Program-made: the position numbers and the translations under genes
The notes under the pieces: model-generated
What the model saw: the letters and a program-made list of their open reading frames with translations, nothing else
The model's database searches: none
What the model was told of the DNA's origin: nothing
Shown: positions 8,903 to 21,052 of the stretch, piece after piece
Layout: each line of letters begins with the position of its first letter
Numbering within the stretch: the stretch's first letter is position 1
Source: an uncultured Pseudomonadales bacterium
GTDB taxonomy: Bacteria > Pseudomonadota > Gammaproteobacteria > Pseudomonadales > Cellvibrionaceae
DNA: 64,000 nucleotides
Direction of reading: 5' to 3'
NCBI GenBank assembly: GCA_947489425.1
Contig: CANLDL010000002.1
Location: 248,001-312,000 of the forward strand

Positions 8903-11900
8903 TTAGGGTTGCACACGTTTGTGTAAATCTTGCAAACGTCTAACTTGCTGCTCTTGTTTTTGACGCGCCTCAAGCGCTAGGCAAATTGCCTCACCGCCAC
9001 TCAGTGTTGTCGTATAATAAACCGAGTGGTTCTCGGCGCTGCGACGAATACTGGCAGAGTCTTTAATCGCTTGCTTGCCTTCGGTGGTATTTAACACCAA
9101 AGTAATTTCGTCATTTTTGATCATATCCACAATGTGTGGACGACCTTCGGCGACTTTATTAACTACCTCAACGCTTAAGCCAGCCTCTGTAATTACATTA
9201 GCTGTACCGCGTGTTGCCACTAGCTCAAAACCTAGTGCATCAAAGCTTTTTGCAACGGCTACGCAGTCTTTTTTATCAAAGTCGCGCAAGCTGATAAATA
9301 CCTTACCCGCATCAGGGATGGCCGACATTGCACCTAATTGCGCTTTATCGTAAGCCTCACCAAAGCTATCACCAACGCCCATTACCTCACCGGTAGATTT
9401 CATTTCTGGTCCGAGTATTGGGTCAACCGCTGGAAACTTATTAAAGGGGAATACGGCCTCTTTAACGCTAAAGTAATCGGGTACTATCTCGCTTGTAAAA
9501 CCTTGTTGCTCAAGGCTTTGACCTGCCTGACAACGCGCCGCCACTTTAGCGAGCGATGTACCAATACATTTAGAAACAAAAGGCACAGTACGCGAGGCAC
9601 GCGGATTAACCTCGATAACGTAAATCTCTCCGCCTTGATAGGCAAGCTGTACGTTCATTAAGCCAATAACACCAAGCTCTAGTGCCATTTGTTTTACTTG
9701 TTCGCGCATTTCATTTTGCACGGACTCAGGCAACGAGTATGGCGGTAATGAACAAGCCGAGTCACCGGAGTGCACACCACACTGCTCAATATGCTGCATA
9801 ATCGCACCAATAACCACTTGTTTTCCATCACTTACCGCATCGATGTCAACTTCGACAGCGGCATTTAAGAAATGATCCAACAATACTGGCGAGTCGTCTG
9901 AGGCTTGTACTGCCTCTGTCATGTAAGATTTAAGCTCTTTAAGGTTGTAGACGATCTCCATCGCACGACCACCCAACACATAGGACGGGCGAACTACCAA
10001 GGGGTAACCAACCTGCTCGGCAACGTCTATGGCCTCTTCCGTTGAGCGAACGATTGCATTAGAAGGCTGCTTAAGGCCTAAGTTCTGAATCATTTGCTGG
10101 AAGCGCTCACGGTCTTCCGCACGATCGATCGCATCGGGGGTAGTACCAATGATGGGCACACCTTCAGCCTCTAGTGCCTGCGCTAATTTAAGCGGGGTTT
10201 GTCCACCAAATTGCACAATCACGCCTTTAGGCTTTTCTTTGTGAACAATCTCCAGCACGTCTTCTAATGTTACTGGCTCAAAGAATAAACGGTCCGAGGT
10301 GTCGTAATCGGTAGAGACTGTCTCTGGGTTACAGTTAACCATAATGGTCTCATAACCATCGTCTCTCATCGCAAGGGCTGCGTGTACACAGCAGTAGTCA
10401 AACTCGATACCTTGGCCAATACGGTTAGGCCCGCCACCGAGCACCATAATTTTGTCTTTATCCGTTGGCTTGGCTTCGCACTCTTCTTCGTATGTGGAAT
10501 ACATATAAGCTGTTGGTGTGGCAAACTCACCCCCACAGGTATCAACGCGCTTGTAAACAGGGCGAACGTTACAAGCATGACGATGGTCGCGAATAGATTT
10601 TTCGCTCTCATCTAGCAATACTGCCAAACGCTTATCGGAGAAGCCTTTGCGTTTTAACAGTAATAGGTTTTCTGCACTAAGGTCGGTAAGTTTGTACTCA
10701 CTCAGCTCTTTTTCGAGGTCGATAATTTCTTTAATTTGCACCAAAAACCATGGGTCAATCGCCGAGAGATCAAACACCTCATCTACCGATAAGCCAGAGC
10801 GGAAGGCATCGCCCACATACCAAATACGCTCAGCACCTGGCGTTGAGACTTCGCGGCGAATTTTGCTGGCAGCATCGTCGGATTCAAAATCGACAATGGA
10901 TTCAAGACCAGAGGAACCTACCTCTAAACCACGCAATGCTTTTTGCATGGATTCTTGGAAGGTACGGCCAATCGCCATAACCTCGCCCACAGATTTCATT
11001 TGTGTGGTTAAGCGTGCATCGGCATCGCCAAATTTCTCGAAGGTAAAGCGTGGGATTTTAGTGACAACATAGTCGATACTTGGCTCAAATGAGACAGGGG
11101 TCGCACCACCGGTAATATCGTTTTGTAGCTCATCGAGTGTATAACCCACGGCCAATTTTGCCGCGACTTTTGCGATAGGGAAGCCCGTCGCCTTAGAGGC
11201 AAGTGCCGAGGAGCGTGATACACGCGGGTTCATCTCGATAACAACAAGGCGGCCAGTCTCTGGGTTCATCGAGAACTGTACATTAGAGCCACCTGTCTCA
11301 ACCCCAATCTCACGCAGCACTGCAAGGGATGCATTACGCATAATTTGCAGTTCTTTATCGGTCAGTGTTTGCGCAGGCGCTACGGTGATGGAGTCACCCG
11401 TGTGTACACCCATTGGGTCAAAATTTTCGATGGAGCAAACAATAATGCAGTTGTCATTTTTGTCGCGCACAACTTCCATTTCGTATTCTTTCCAGCCCAG
11501 TAACGACTCATCAATTAGCAACTCGTTAGTGGGCGATAAATCAAAACCGCGCAAGCAAATCTCTTCGAATTCTTCCCAGTTGTAAGCAATACCACCACCG
11601 GAGCCACCCATAGTAAAAGATGGACGAATAATCACAGGGAAGCCGAATTTTTTGGGGACCTCTATAGCCTCTTCCATAGTATGCACAATATCAGCACGCG
11701 CGCACTCAAGCCCAATTCGCTTCATGGCTTGATCAAATAGATTGCGGTCCTCGGCCATATGAATGGCGTCATAGTTGGCACCAATTAACTCAACATTATA
11801 TTTTTCTAAAATACCATTTTCGTGTAGCGCAAGAGCACAGTTAAGTGCCGTTTGCCCACCCATGGTTGGTAAGATAGCATCGGGACGCTCTTGCTCGACG

Positions 11901-12130
11901 ATTTTAGCCACTGTTTCCCAGTGAATAGGCTCGATGTATGTCGCATCGGCCATGGCTGGGTCAGTCATGATGGTTGCTGGATTTGAGTTAACCAAAATAA
12001 CACGGTAGCCTTCTTCACGAAGTGCTTTACACGCTTGCGCACCGGAATAGTCAAACTCACAGGCTTGGCCAATAACAATGGGGCCGGCACCGAGAATCAA
12101 AATACTGTTTAAATCTGTTCTTTTAGGCAT
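8903..12130 (-). CDS. carB: carbamoyl-phosphate synthase large subunit
   Basis: 1075 aa, full length. Two homologous ATP-grasp halves (first about 1-400, second about 550-935) are joined by an oligomerisation region, with a C-terminal MGS-like allosteric domain. Diagnostic stretches: [20 protein letters not shown], the repeat [20 protein letters not shown], and two EMNPR/EVNPR metal-site segments. With CarA it makes carbamoyl phosphate from glutamine, bicarbonate and 2 ATP for arginine and pyrimidine synthesis. 96 bp downstream of carA in one operon. Confidence 0.98.
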   Translation of the reverse strand: MPKRTDLNSILILGAGPIVIGQACEFDYSGAQACKALREEGYRVILVNSNPATIMTDPAMADATYIEPIHWETVAKIVEQERPDAILPTMGGQTALNCALALHENGILEKYNVELIGANYDAIHMAEDRNLFDQAMKRIGLECARADIVHTMEEAIEVPKKFGFPVIIRPSFTMGGSGGGIAYNWEEFEEICLRGFDLSPTNELLIDESLLGWKEYEMEVVRDKNDNCIIVCSIENFDPMGVHTGDSITVAPAQTLTDKELQIMRNASLAVLREIGVETGGSNVQFSMNPETGRLVVIEMNPRVSRSSALASKATGFPIAKVAAKLAVGYTLDELQNDITGGATPVSFEPSIDYVVTKIPRFTFEKFGDADARLTTQMKSVGEVMAIGRTFQESMQKALRGLEVGSSGLESIVDFESDDAASKIRREVSTPGAERIWYVGDAFRSGLSVDEVFDLSAIDPWFLVQIKEIIDLEKELSEYKLTDLSAENLLLLKRKGFSDKRLAVLLDESEKSIRDHRHACNVRPVYKRVDTCGGEFATPTAYMYSTYEEECEAKPTDKDKIMVLGGGPNRIGQGIEFDYCCVHAALAMRDDGYETIMVNCNPETVSTDYDTSDRLFFEPVTLEDVLEIVHKEKPKGVIVQFGGQTPLKLAQALEAEGVPIIGTTPDAIDRAEDRERFQQMIQNLGLKQPSNAIVRSTEEAIDVAEQVGYPLVVRPSYVLGGRAMEIVYNLKELKSYMTEAVQASDDSPVLLDHFLNAAVEVDIDAVSDGKQVVIGAIMQHIEQCGVHSGDSACSLPPYSLPESVQNEMREQVKQMALELGVIGLMNVQLAYQGGEIYVIEVNPRASRTVPFVSKCIGTSLAKVAARCQAGQSLEQQGFTSEIVPDYFSVKEAVFPFNKFPAVDPILGPEMKSTGEVMGVGDSFGEAYDKAQLGAMSAIPDAGKVFISLRDFDKKDCVAVAKSFDALGFELVATRGTANVITEAGLSVEVVNKVAEGRPHIVDMIKNDEITLVLNTTEGKQAIKDSASIRRSAENHSVYYTTTLSGGEAICLALEARQKQEQQVRRLQDLHKRVQP

Positions 12131-12226
12131 AGGGTCGAGTCTAAATAATGTGTCTGTGTGATTTAAATTTTTAAATAGGGCTTTAAAGCCACTCTTTATC
12201 TCTTAACTTTTAAGTCATCTGGCAGT

Positions 12227-13390
12227 TTAAGCGCGTTCCATTAATTCGATAAAGTGATCAAACAATGGCGCTGCATCATGCGGGCCAGGGCTTGCCTCAG
12301 GGTGCCCCTGAAAACTAAAGGCCGGCTTATCTTTCAGCTCAATACCCTGAAGCGAGCCATCAAATAAAGATTTATGGGTCACTTCGATATTGTCAGGCAG
12401 GCTTGTTTCATCGACAGCAAAACCATGGTTTTGACTGGTAATAAGCACTTGGCCTGTTCTTAAGTTTTGCACAGGGTGGTTGCCGCCATGATGACCAAAT
12501 TTCATTTTTACCGTATTAGCACCTACAGCTAATCCCAACAACTGATGGCCTAGGCAAATACCAAAAACAGGAATATTGGTTTTTAATAAAGCCTGAATCG
12601 CAGAGATAGCATAATCGCATGGCTCCGGGTCACCAGGGCCATTAGATAGAAACACACCATCGGGCGACATCGCCAATACATCTTCAACCGGGGTTTGCGC
12701 AGGCACTACGGTTAAGTCGCAACCTCGGTCGACGAGCATACGTAAAATATTGCGCTTAACGCCATAATCGTAGGCAACGACCTTGAATTTTTTGCTGTCA
12801 GGCTTTTTAAAGCCCGCACCTAGAGACCAGCTGCCTTCTTGCCATGTGTAAGGCTCGCTTACGCTCACTTCTTTAGCCAAATCAAGCCCTTTTAGGCCTG
12901 CAAAATGCTGCGCAGCAGTTAAGGCTTCGTCTTCATTGATGGTATCACCAGCCATAATACAGCCGTTTTGTGCGCCTTTTTCGCGCAGTATGCGTGTAAG
13001 CCTGCGAGTATCGATATCGGCAATACCTAAGATATTACGCTCCTTTAGGTACTCGTCTAATGATTTCTCACTACGAAAATTACTCGCTAACTGCGGTAAA
13101 TCGCGTACAACCAAGCCTGCTGACCAAATGCTTGAGCACTCTTCGTCCTCGGTGTTTACACCTGTATTACCAATATGAGGGTAAGTAAGCGTGACTATCT
13201 GTTTAGCATAAGATGGATCCGTAAGGATCTCTTGGTAGCCTGTCATTGCCGTATTGAATACGACTTCGCCAACAGTGATACCGTCAGCACCAATGGCTGT
13301 GCCTCTAAACACACTACCATCGGCTAAAACCAGTAGTGCAGGTTTCCTGTTATTTCCTTTTAACAAGGCGCTTTGTTTTTCTGAAGTCAA
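12227..13390 (-). CDS. carA: carbamoyl-phosphate synthase small subunit (glutaminase)
   Basis: 387 aa. N-terminal CPSase domain ([32 protein letters not shown]) and C-terminal class I amidotransferase: [10 protein letters not shown] carries the nucleophile Cys and GHPEASPGP the catalytic His/Glu. It delivers ammonia from glutamine to CarB. The start appears to be TTG at 13390 with GAGG nine bases upstream; no ATG occurs before the conserved domain. A leader with a strong terminator hairpin lies upstream, suggesting attenuation. Confidence 0.96.
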   Translation of the reverse strand: MTSEKQSALLKGNNRKPALLVLADGSVFRGTAIGADGITVGEVVFNTAMTGYQEILTDPSYAKQIVTLTYPHIGNTGVNTEDEECSSIWSAGLVVRDLPQLASNFRSEKSLDEYLKERNILGIADIDTRRLTRILREKGAQNGCIMAGDTINEDEALTAAQHFAGLKGLDLAKEVSVSEPYTWQEGSWSLGAGFKKPDSKKFKVVAYDYGVKRNILRMLVDRGCDLTVVPAQTPVEDVLAMSPDGVFLSNGPGDPEPCDYAISAIQALLKTNIPVFGICLGHQLLGLAVGANTVKMKFGHHGGNHPVQNLRTGQVLITSQNHGFAVDETSLPDNIEVTHKSLFDGSLQGIELKDKPAFSFQGHPEASPGPHDAAPLFDHFIELMERA

Positions 13391-13545
13391 TGGGTTTGGC
13401 CTCTTTGATTCATGTATATGTGACTAACATTGCAGACTTATTATGGCTGCAAGCGGCCGAGGTTATTTGATTGTGCGCTTAAACTTGCTTAAGGCGCTAA
13501 CAATAACCGACCTGATAATAAAATGATGTTGTAAATAGCAGTTAT

Positions 13546-13590
13546 AAAAAAACGAGATGAATACAGGTAAAAACTACCCTACTCACCTCG
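13546..13590 (-). terminator. terminator / putative carA attenuator
   Basis: Minus-strand stem CGAGGTGAGTA-GGGTA with its complement (16 pairs, a few G-U, one bulge) and loop GTTTT, followed by seven T (13552-13546). Its 5' arm could instead pair with CTACTTGC at 13612-13619 to give an 8-pair competing stem, the logic of an antiterminator. Confidence 0.65.
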
Positions 13591-13654
13591 CTTTGGGAGG
13601 ACATTTCCTGCAAGTAGAATCTACAATCAGAACCCTCTCTGGCTGGAGGGGCAT
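13583..13654 (-). CDS. possible 23-aa carA leader peptide
   Basis: ATG at 13654 opens 23 codons ending at a TGA that lies inside the 5' arm of the terminator stem. The peptide has three Arg, all rare AGG codons, at positions 7, 16 and 23, the last just before the stop. A ribosome paused there would cover the terminator arm. This fits arginine-responsive attenuation of a gene feeding arginine synthesis. Against it: no Shine-Dalgarno is visible. Treat as a hypothesis. Confidence 0.3.
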   Translation of the reverse strand: MPLQPERVLIVDSTCRKCPPKAR

Positions 13655-13792
13655 TTTACGTCACAAGGACATAACTTGTCTATAAAGTGTTGGGAGATAC
13701 CCATAAAATATTGTTTAGGATTTAAACCCTTAGTAATGCTAGCACTAAAGTTTTTAAAGCACCTTAAAATAAGCAAAGAGCCGCAAATAGCG

Positions 13793-14599
<807 letters not shown>

Positions 14600-14638
14600 T
14601 TATTGAGCTCAATACCTATTTATTTACTAACTGTTTGC

Positions 14639-15742
14639 TTAGCTAAAAAAATCTTTCATACCCTCAAACCAAGTACTCTGTCTTGGCGAGTGTTTTTTAC
14701 CTTCGAGAGATGTCTGAAATTCGCGTAAAATATCTTTTTGCTTACCCGATAAATTAACTGGGGTCTCGACAACGATCTTACACATCAAATCACCCTTAGT
14801 ATTACCGCGCACAGGCGTTACCCCTTTGCCACGCAGGCGGAACATTTTACCGGTTTGCGTCTCTGAGGGAACTTTTAACTTAACTCGACCATCGAGTGTC
14901 GGCACTTCTATGTCGCCACCGAGGACGGCATCTGCAAAATTAATAGGCACTTCGCAATAAAGGTTAGCCCCATCACGCTCAAAAATATCGTGCTCTTTAA
15001 CTGCAATCTGTACATATAAATCACCGGTTACACCACCTTGCGGAGCAGCCTCACCTTCGCCACTTAAGCGTATGCGATCACCACTATCAACACCTGCGGG
15101 CACTTTTACCGAGAGTGTTTTTGTCTCCTCTACTCGGCCCTGACCACGACAAGTACCACAAGGGTCTTTAATAATCGTACCCTGTCCACGACAAGAGGGG
15201 CAAGTTTGTTGCACAGAGAAAAAGCCTTGCTGCATACGCACTTGGCCAACACCACCGCAGGTTGTACAAGCAACAGGTTTAGAGCCCGACTTAGCGCCAC
15301 TACCGCTACAGGTTTTACAACCAACCAGCGTTGGCACTTTAATTTTTGCAGTAGTACCTTTTACAGCTTGTTCAAGTGTCACTTGCAGTGTGTACTGTAA
15401 ATCCGAGCCTCGTTGTTGACGGCTACCGCCACCACCACCGCCAAAAATATCGCCGAACACATCACCAAAAATATCGCTAAAGTTACCAAAGCCACCAGCG
15501 CCACCGCCCATTTGCGGGTTAACACCGTCGTGACCATATTGGTCGTAGGCTGCACGCTTTTGCGAATCCGATAGGATTTCGTAGGCTTCGCTTGCCTCTT
15601 TAAATTTTTCTTCTGCGTCTTTATCGTCGGGGTTGCGGTCGGGATGATATTTCATCGCCACGCGTCGATAGGCTTTCTTCAAATCCTTTTCAGAAATATT
15701 TTTATCAACACCCAGTACTTCGTAATAGTCACGCTTTGCCAT
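14639..15742 (-). CDS. dnaJ: chaperone DnaJ (Hsp40)
   Basis: 367 aa. J-domain with HPD ([11 protein letters not shown]) at 31-36, a Gly/Phe-rich linker (about 76-110), then four CxxCxGxG zinc-finger repeats ([32 protein letters not shown]) and the C-terminal substrate domain. Cochaperone that loads clients on DnaK and stimulates its ATPase. About 220 bp after dnaK, with structured RNA between them. Confidence 0.97.
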   Translation of the reverse strand: MAKRDYYEVLGVDKNISEKDLKKAYRRVAMKYHPDRNPDDKDAEEKFKEASEAYEILSDSQKRAAYDQYGHDGVNPQMGGGAGGFGNFSDIFGDVFGDIFGGGGGGSRQQRGSDLQYTLQVTLEQAVKGTTAKIKVPTLVGCKTCSGSGAKSGSKPVACTTCGGVGQVRMQQGFFSVQQTCPSCRGQGTIIKDPCGTCRGQGRVEETKTLSVKVPAGVDSGDRIRLSGEGEAAPQGGVTGDLYVQIAVKEHDIFERDGANLYCEVPINFADAVLGGDIEVPTLDGRVKLKVPSETQTGKMFRLRGKGVTPVRGNTKGDLMCKIVVETPVNLSGKQKDILREFQTSLEGKKHSPRQSTWFEGMKDFFS

Positions 15743-15769
15743 TAAAAATCACTCTATTCACATACAACA

Positions 15770-15792
15770 AACGCGGGCTTGTAGCCCGCGTT
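15770..15792 (-). terminator. hairpin between dnaK and dnaJ
   Basis: Perfect 10-bp GC-rich stem AACGCGGGCT with loop of 3, followed on the minus strand by TTTGTTG. It lies 28 bp before the dnaJ ATG, so it may attenuate dnaJ relative to dnaK or protect the upstream mRNA end. Confidence 0.6.
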
Positions 15793-15850
15793 ATTATTTA
15801 ACTTTTTTACAACAGAGAACTGCCAATAAGATCAGCTCTCACTGAAGCGT

Positions 15851-15958
15851 TAGCGAGGCAGCCTCTAGTAGGCAAAGTTTTTTGAGAGAAGGGAGCTTAT
15901 AGTTAATAAGTGACCGCCTTCGAGAAAAACTTTAACACCCTAGAGGCAACGCAGCTAG
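15851..15958. repeat. long imperfect inverted repeat in the dnaK-dnaJ spacer
   Basis: TAGC...GCCTCTAG at 15851-15868 is matched by CTAGAGGC...GCTA at 15941-15958. Inside it, AAAGTTTTT (15875-15883) pairs with AAAAACTTT (15925-15933). Together they would fold most of the spacer RNA into one extended hairpin just after the dnaK stop. Confidence 0.55.
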
Positions 15959-15965
15959 CTTCAAA

Positions 15966-17894
15966 TTACTTGTCGTCTTTTACTTCTTCAAATTCAGCCT
16001 CAACAACACCATCATCAGCTGGCGCTTCTTGTTGTGCACCCGCTGCATCTGCTCCCGCAGCACCAGCATCAGCTGTTTGCTCTGCGTAAAGCTTTTGAGC
16101 TAATGAGCTTGAAGCTTCTGTTAACTTAGTGGTTGCTGCTTCCATTGCTTCTTTGTCGTCGCCTTTAACAGCTTCTTCTGCTTCAGTAATAGCTGCTTCG
16201 ATGGCACTGCGCTCTTCATCAGTCGCTTTATCGCCAGCTTCTTCCAATGTTTTCTTGGTTGCACCAATTAAGCCATCTAAAGTGTTACGCGCTGACGCCA
16301 GCTCTTCAAATTGCTTATCAGCTTCGGCGTTAGCTTCTGCATCGGCAACCATTGTTTCGATCTCATCATCGCTTAAGCCAGAAGACGCTTTAATAACAAT
16401 TGATTGCTCTTTACCAGTACCTTTGTCTTTAGCGCTAACATTTAAGATACCGTTGGCATCGATATCAAAGGTAACTTCAACCTGTGGCACACCGCGTGGC
16501 GCTGGTGGAATATCGGCTAAATCAAAACGACCTAGTGACTTATTACCCGACGCTTGCTTACGCTCACCCTGAACAACATGAATAGTCACTGCCGATTGGT
16601 TATCTTCTGCTGTTGAGAATACTTGTGATTTCTTAGTAGGAATCGTTGTATTTTTCTCAATCAATGGCGTGGCAACACCACCCATAGTCTCGATACCTAG
16701 CGATAGTGGCGTAACGTCTAGCAATAGAACGTCTTTTACATCACCAGAAAGTACTGCACCTTGAATTGCTGCACCCATTGCAACGGCTTCATCTGGATTA
16801 ACATCTTTGCGTGGCTCTTTACCAAAGAATTCTGCGACTTTGGTTTGCACCATTGGCATACGTGTTTGACCACCGACCAAAATAACATCGTCGATTTCGC
16901 TAACAGAAAGGTCAGCATCTTTAAGTGCAGTTTTTAATGGCTCTAGCGAGCGCACAACTAACTCTTCAACTAAAGACTCTAATTTAGCACGTGTCATTTT
17001 AACGACTAAATGCTTAGGTCCGGTTGCATCTGCAGTGATGTACGGAAGATTAACTTCTGTTTGTGTGCTTGAAGATAGCTCAATTTTTGCTTTCTCGGCC
17101 GCTTCTTTTAGACGCTGTAGCGCTAGTGGATCATTGTGTAGATCAATACCGCTGTCTTTTTTGAATTCGTCTGCCAAGTACTCGATTAAACGCATATCGA
17201 AGTCTTCACCACCTAGAAAAGTATCACCATTAGTGGCCAATACTTCAAACTGATGCTCACCGTCTACGTCTGCGATTTCGATGATTGAGATATCAAAGGT
17301 ACCACCACCAAGGTCATAAACTGCAATAGTATGATCGCCTTTGGCTTTATCCATACCGTAAGCAAGCGCTGCGGCAGTTGGCTCATTGATAATACGCTTA
17401 ACGTCTAGGCCCGCAATCTTACCCGCATCTTTAGTTGCTTGACGTTGAGAGTCATTAAAGTAAGCAGGTACAGTAATAACCGCTTCGGTTACGGCTTCGC
17501 CAAGGTAATCTTCGGCGGTTTTCTTCATTTTCTTGAGAACTTCAGCCGAGATTTGAGGCGGTGCTTTTTTGTCGCCTTTTACTTCAACCCATGCATCACC
17601 ATTATCGGCTGCTACGATTTTGTAAGGCACCATAGAAATGTCTTTTTGTACAACATCGTCTTTAAATTTACGACCAATCAAACGCTTAACGGCGTTTAAT
17701 GTATTGTTTGGATTAGTCACAGACTGACGCTTAGCACTTTGACCCACCAAGATCTCGCTATCGTCGGTAAATGCAACAATCGATGGTGTCGTACGATCAC
17801 CCTCTGCGTTTTCGATAACTTTTGGTTTATCGCCTTCTAATACTGCTACACATGAGTTGGTTGTACCCAAATCTATGCCAATAATTTTACCCAT
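15966..17894 (-). CDS. dnaK: chaperone DnaK (Hsp70)
   Basis: 642 aa, full length. N-terminal ATPase domain starts [16 protein letters not shown], with phosphate loop [15 protein letters not shown]. An interdomain linker ([18 protein letters not shown]) leads to the substrate-binding beta domain. The helical lid ends in an acidic Ala/Gly-rich tail (EFEEVKDDK). ATP-driven folding and heat-shock chaperone working with the DnaJ and GrpE encoded on either side. GGAG is well placed before the ATG. Confidence 0.99.
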   Translation of the reverse strand: MGKIIGIDLGTTNSCVAVLEGDKPKVIENAEGDRTTPSIVAFTDDSEILVGQSAKRQSVTNPNNTLNAVKRLIGRKFKDDVVQKDISMVPYKIVAADNGDAWVEVKGDKKAPPQISAEVLKKMKKTAEDYLGEAVTEAVITVPAYFNDSQRQATKDAGKIAGLDVKRIINEPTAAALAYGMDKAKGDHTIAVYDLGGGTFDISIIEIADVDGEHQFEVLATNGDTFLGGEDFDMRLIEYLADEFKKDSGIDLHNDPLALQRLKEAAEKAKIELSSSTQTEVNLPYITADATGPKHLVVKMTRAKLESLVEELVVRSLEPLKTALKDADLSVSEIDDVILVGGQTRMPMVQTKVAEFFGKEPRKDVNPDEAVAMGAAIQGAVLSGDVKDVLLLDVTPLSLGIETMGGVATPLIEKNTTIPTKKSQVFSTAEDNQSAVTIHVVQGERKQASGNKSLGRFDLADIPPAPRGVPQVEVTFDIDANGILNVSAKDKGTGKEQSIVIKASSGLSDDEIETMVADAEANAEADKQFEELASARNTLDGLIGATKKTLEEAGDKATDEERSAIEAAITEAEEAVKGDDKEAMEAATTKLTEASSSLAQKLYAEQTADAGAAGADAAGAQQEAPADDGVVEAEFEEVKDDK

Positions 17895-18181
17895 TGGGGT
17901 TCTCCAGTTTACTTATCAATAGCGCTAAAGCGCTTATATTTACTAAATATTTATCCCGAATGCGCATTCTTGTTTCACTCATCACTGAGTTTTACTAAAC
18001 AATTAGCAGCGATGCGCTTTCTGTTTTATTCGAGATAAAAACTATTTTTTGTTTGTTAGTAGCGTTAGCTCTACCACAAACTTCTTAATTACCACTAGAT
18101 ATTGGTCTAAATAGGTTAGTTTCAACCCTGTATAAACAATATCCTTAAATTTTTTATGCTTTTTTTTAAAAGCACTACTTA

Positions 18182-18769
18182 TTAGCCTTCAGCACTTGAT
18201 ACCACAACCATTGCAGGACGTACTAAACGGCCGTTTAAGGTATAGCCCTTTTGAAAGACAGTTAGCACTGTGTTTGGCTCAACATCGGGGTTAGGTACCA
18301 TCGACATTGCTTGATGAAACTGTGGATCAAAAGGCTCGCCATCAGGGTCGATTGCTTCCACCTTATATTTTTTTAAAGTATCGAGCAGCGACTTATGCGT
18401 TAGCACAACACCTTCTAACACCGCTTTTTGGGCTTCATCTTCGGCATCGCCTGCGGCAATTGCACGCTCTAGATTATCGGCAACAGGCAAAAGATCATTG
18501 ACGAATTTTTCTAACGCAAACTTACGCGCTTTTTCGACATCTTGCTCTGCACGGCGACGAGCATTTTGAGTCTCGGCTTGGGCACGTAGCACATCTTCTT
18601 TAAGTGCCGCAATCTGCCCGTCTATCTGCTCTTTGGCGGCATCAAAGTCTGCAATATTGTCAGTTTCAACATCACCATTTATCTCTTCAGTGACGGTCTC
18701 CTCTACTTGATCTGCAGCGTTATTTTCAGCTTCTTCGCTAGTTGGCGAGTCCTTAGGTTCGTTGGACAC
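18182..18769 (-). CDS. grpE: nucleotide exchange factor GrpE
   Basis: 195 aa. Acidic, disordered N-terminus (residues 1-45), long helix (about 50-110), then the beta-wing domain with the family end [17 protein letters not shown]. Releases ADP from DnaK. Starts at GTG 18769 with AGGAG seven bases upstream. A sigma-32-type promoter lies just upstream, and about 290 bp separate it from dnaK. Confidence 0.97.
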   Translation of the reverse strand: MSNEPKDSPTSEEAENNAADQVEETVTEEINGDVETDNIADFDAAKEQIDGQIAALKEDVLRAQAETQNARRRAEQDVEKARKFALEKFVNDLLPVADNLERAIAAGDAEDEAQKAVLEGVVLTHKSLLDTLKKYKVEAIDPDGEPFDPQFHQAMSMVPNPDVEPNTVLTVFQKGYTLNGRLVRPAMVVVSSAEG

Positions 18770-18826
18770 AATTAGGCTCCTATTTGACAGCTATTGGTAA
18801 AAATCACGAAATATTGTTTGGCCTGT

Positions 18827-18854
18827 ATATAAGGTCAATTCATGAGGTTTCAAG
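18827..18854 (-). promoter_or_regulatory. sigma-32 heat-shock promoter of grpE
   Basis: On the minus strand CTTGAA (18849-18854), 14-bp spacer, then CCTTATAT (18827-18834). This matches the sigma-32 pattern CTTGAA-N13-15-CCCCATNT at 6 of 6 and 6 of 8 positions. It is placed about 60 bp before the grpE start. Confidence 0.75.
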
Positions 18855-18898
18855 CATAAAACCATAATTAGCCGAAATGCTTGGCAAGCCAAAAAAAA

Positions 18899-18918
18899 TA
18901 CTGTATAAAAACACATAT
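18899..18918 (+). promoter_or_regulatory. LexA (SOS) box of recN
   Basis: TACTGTATAAAAACACAT matches CTGT-N8-ACAG except the last base. Located 27 bp before the recN ATG. recN is a classic strongly SOS-induced gene. Confidence 0.7.
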
Positions 18919-18944
18919 TAATAGCTATTTTAAAGAGGCGCACC

Positions 18945-20624
18945 ATGCTGACTCACCTCACCATTAACAATTACATGCTGATCGAACATCTCGATCTCCA
19001 GCTACAAAAGGGCATGACAGCAATTACTGGTGAGACAGGCACAGGTAAATCCGTGCTATTAGGTGCACTTGGGCTAGCTCTTGGAGAAAAAGCCGATAGC
19101 GACCGAGTCAGGTTAGGCTGCGACAAAGCCGATATCACCGCCACTTTCTTGATGGATGACCTGCCAGAAGCACGGCAGTGGTTAATAGAACACGACTTAT
19201 CCCACGCCGATGAATGCTTTTTAAGACGGGTTATTACCAAAGAGGGCCGCTCGCGTGCATTTATTAACTCTCAACCCGTCCCTTTGCAGCAAATACGCGC
19301 ATTAAGCGAATTGCTGATTGATATTCACAGCCAACACGCACATCAGTCTCTGCTGTCTAAAAATAGCCACCAAAAACTACTCGACGAATATTGCCAACAA
19401 CAACCATTGGCACAAGAGGTATCGGCTACTTATAAGCAATGGCAAAAGCTTAATAAACAGTATATTGAGCTGCGTGATAATGCCGATGAAATGAATGCAC
19501 GCTTTCAGTTATTACATTATCAGGTAGATGAGCTAGACAAACTCGACTTAAATGAAGGCGAACTAAACAAACTAGAACAAGAGCAGCAAACACTGGCAAA
19601 TGCAGAGTCAATTACCCACAAAAGCCAGCAAATTAGTGCCTTGTGCGACGGTGATGGTGACGCTATGGATGGTGGGCAAAGTATCCGCGAGTCGCTCAAC
19701 CACGCAATGGGTATACTGCAAAGTATTACCCCGCAAACCGAGGCCTTTAGCAATATCAATGAGCTGCTTAACAATGCATTGATTAATATCGATGAAGCGC
19801 ACAATAGCCTGCAACAAGAGATTCAAGGCATAGAGATTAACCCAGAGCGCCTACAATTTGTCGAGGCTAGGCTCAGTGCTATTTATGATATATCGCGAAA
19901 ACACAATATTGCCCCTAACGAGATTGCCGACAAACATGTTGAACTAAGTAATGAGCTAAGCCAGTTGTCGGGCGGTGATGATGCCCTCGCTAGGTGTAAA
20001 GAAGAAGTGGATCAAGCACGTGAAGTGTTTATGAACCTAGCAAGTAAGCTATCGCAAAAGCGCCAAAGTGCAGCCAAAAAGCTAACTCAAATTATCAATA
20101 AGCAATTAGAAGCATTAGCCATGGGCGGCGCTGATTTTGTCGCTGAGGTATCTCGACAGCTCGACAAACCCAATAATAATGGTATTGATGACATTGAGTT
20201 TTTAATTAGTACTAACCCAGGCCAGCCCCACAAGTCATTGAGCAAGGTAGTATCGGGTGGTGAACTCTCTCGCATCAGCTTGGCCATACAGGTAGCCACA
20301 GCGCAAACATCACAAGTAGCCACACTGGTATTTGACGAGGTTGATGTCGGTATTGGCGGCGACACTGCCAATGTGGTGGGCGAGCTATTAAACCAACTTG
20401 GCAAGAAGAGCCAAGTACTTTGTATTACACATTTGGCTCAGGTTGCCAGCAAAGCGCACAATCACTGGCAGGTAAGTAAAGACACACACAATAATAACGC
20501 AGCCACCAATATTGTAGAGCTGGATAACACTCATAAGATAGAAGAGATTGCTCGCATGATTAGTGGCAATACACTTTCGGACGAATCGATTGCCCACGCT
20601 AAATTAATGATGGGGCAATCGTAA
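18945..20624 (+). CDS. recN: DNA repair protein RecN
   Basis: 559 aa SMC-like ATPase. Walker A TGETGTGKSVLLGALGLALG near residue 30, a central coiled coil (about 150-380), then signature VSGGELSRISLAIQVA and Walker B TLVFDEVDVGIGG. It helps hold and process broken DNA ends in recombinational repair. AAGAGG precedes the ATG. Divergent from the heat-shock grpE promoter, with its own SOS box. Confidence 0.97.
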   Translation: MLTHLTINNYMLIEHLDLQLQKGMTAITGETGTGKSVLLGALGLALGEKADSDRVRLGCDKADITATFLMDDLPEARQWLIEHDLSHADECFLRRVITKEGRSRAFINSQPVPLQQIRALSELLIDIHSQHAHQSLLSKNSHQKLLDEYCQQQPLAQEVSATYKQWQKLNKQYIELRDNADEMNARFQLLHYQVDELDKLDLNEGELNKLEQEQQTLANAESITHKSQQISALCDGDGDAMDGGQSIRESLNHAMGILQSITPQTEAFSNINELLNNALINIDEAHNSLQQEIQGIEINPERLQFVEARLSAIYDISRKHNIAPNEIADKHVELSNELSQLSGGDDALARCKEEVDQAREVFMNLASKLSQKRQSAAKKLTQIINKQLEALAMGGADFVAEVSRQLDKPNNNGIDDIEFLISTNPGQPHKSLSKVVSGGELSRISLAIQVATAQTSQVATLVFDEVDVGIGGDTANVVGELLNQLGKKSQVLCITHLAQVASKAHNHWQVSKDTHNNNAATNIVELDNTHKIEEIARMISGNTLSDESIAHAKLMMGQS

Positions 20625-20644
20625 GAGAATCAATTAGCTCTTTG

Positions 20645-21052
20645 TTACTTTTTGGGCCTAACATACAAAACAAGACTGTGATCGGCCAACTCAAAACCGT
20701 GTTCTTCTGCTATATCGCGTTGCAACTGCTCGATTTGCTCGTTATGAAACTCAATAACCTTACCCGTTGAAACACAAACCATATGGTCGTGGTGCTCACC
20801 GCGATCTAGCTCAAATACAGAATGCCCGCTATCAAAGTTATGTCGCTCGACAAGCCCAGCGCTCTCAAACTGAGTGAGAACACGATAAACTGTAGCCAAA
20901 CCTACATCTTCACCAGCATCCAGCAACATCTTATAAACGTCTTCCGCACTCAGATGGCGCTGCTTTGAGGACTCTAAGATTTCTAATATTTTAATGCGTG
21001 GCAGCGTGACTTTAAGTCCAACTTTACGTAATTCGTTATTATCAACGGGCAT
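20645..21052 (-). CDS. fur: ferric uptake regulator Fur
   Basis: About 135 aa. N-terminal winged helix (LRKVGLKVTLPRIKILEILE) and C-terminal dimer domain with the His-rich metal site GEHHDHMVC. Fe(II)-dependent repressor of iron uptake. The ATG at 21052 (MPVDNNELRK) is favoured: GGAGAG lies six bases upstream and homologues start here. An in-frame ATG eight codons earlier has no ribosome site. Only one Cys is visible, so the structural CxxC zinc pair seen in some Fur proteins is absent. Confidence 0.95.
   Translation of the reverse strand: MPVDNNELRKVGLKVTLPRIKILEILESSKQRHLSAEDVYKMLLDAGEDVGLATVYRVLTQFESAGLVERHNFDSGHSVFELDRGEHHDHMVCVSTGKVIEFHNEQIEQLQRDIAEEHGFELADHSLVLYVRPKK

Larger units (their letters stand above)
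13391..13792 (-). promoter_or_regulatory. carA leader region
   Basis: About 400 bp between dapB and carA on the minus strand. It contains a small ORF, a GC-rich hairpin near 13630-13650 (CCCTC/GAGGG) and a strong terminator at 13546-13590, about 155 bp before the carA start. That terminator could end dapB transcripts. Its 240-bp distance from the dapB stop and its overlap with the small ORF make carA attenuation an attractive alternative. I cannot pick a confident promoter here. Confidence 0.5.

Noticed and set aside
10647-11072. 141-codon rightward ORF inside carB
   Set aside because: Antisense shadow of highly conserved carB sequence, no ribosome site, no family features; the same applies to the other antisense frames in carB, dnaK, recN and dnaJ.
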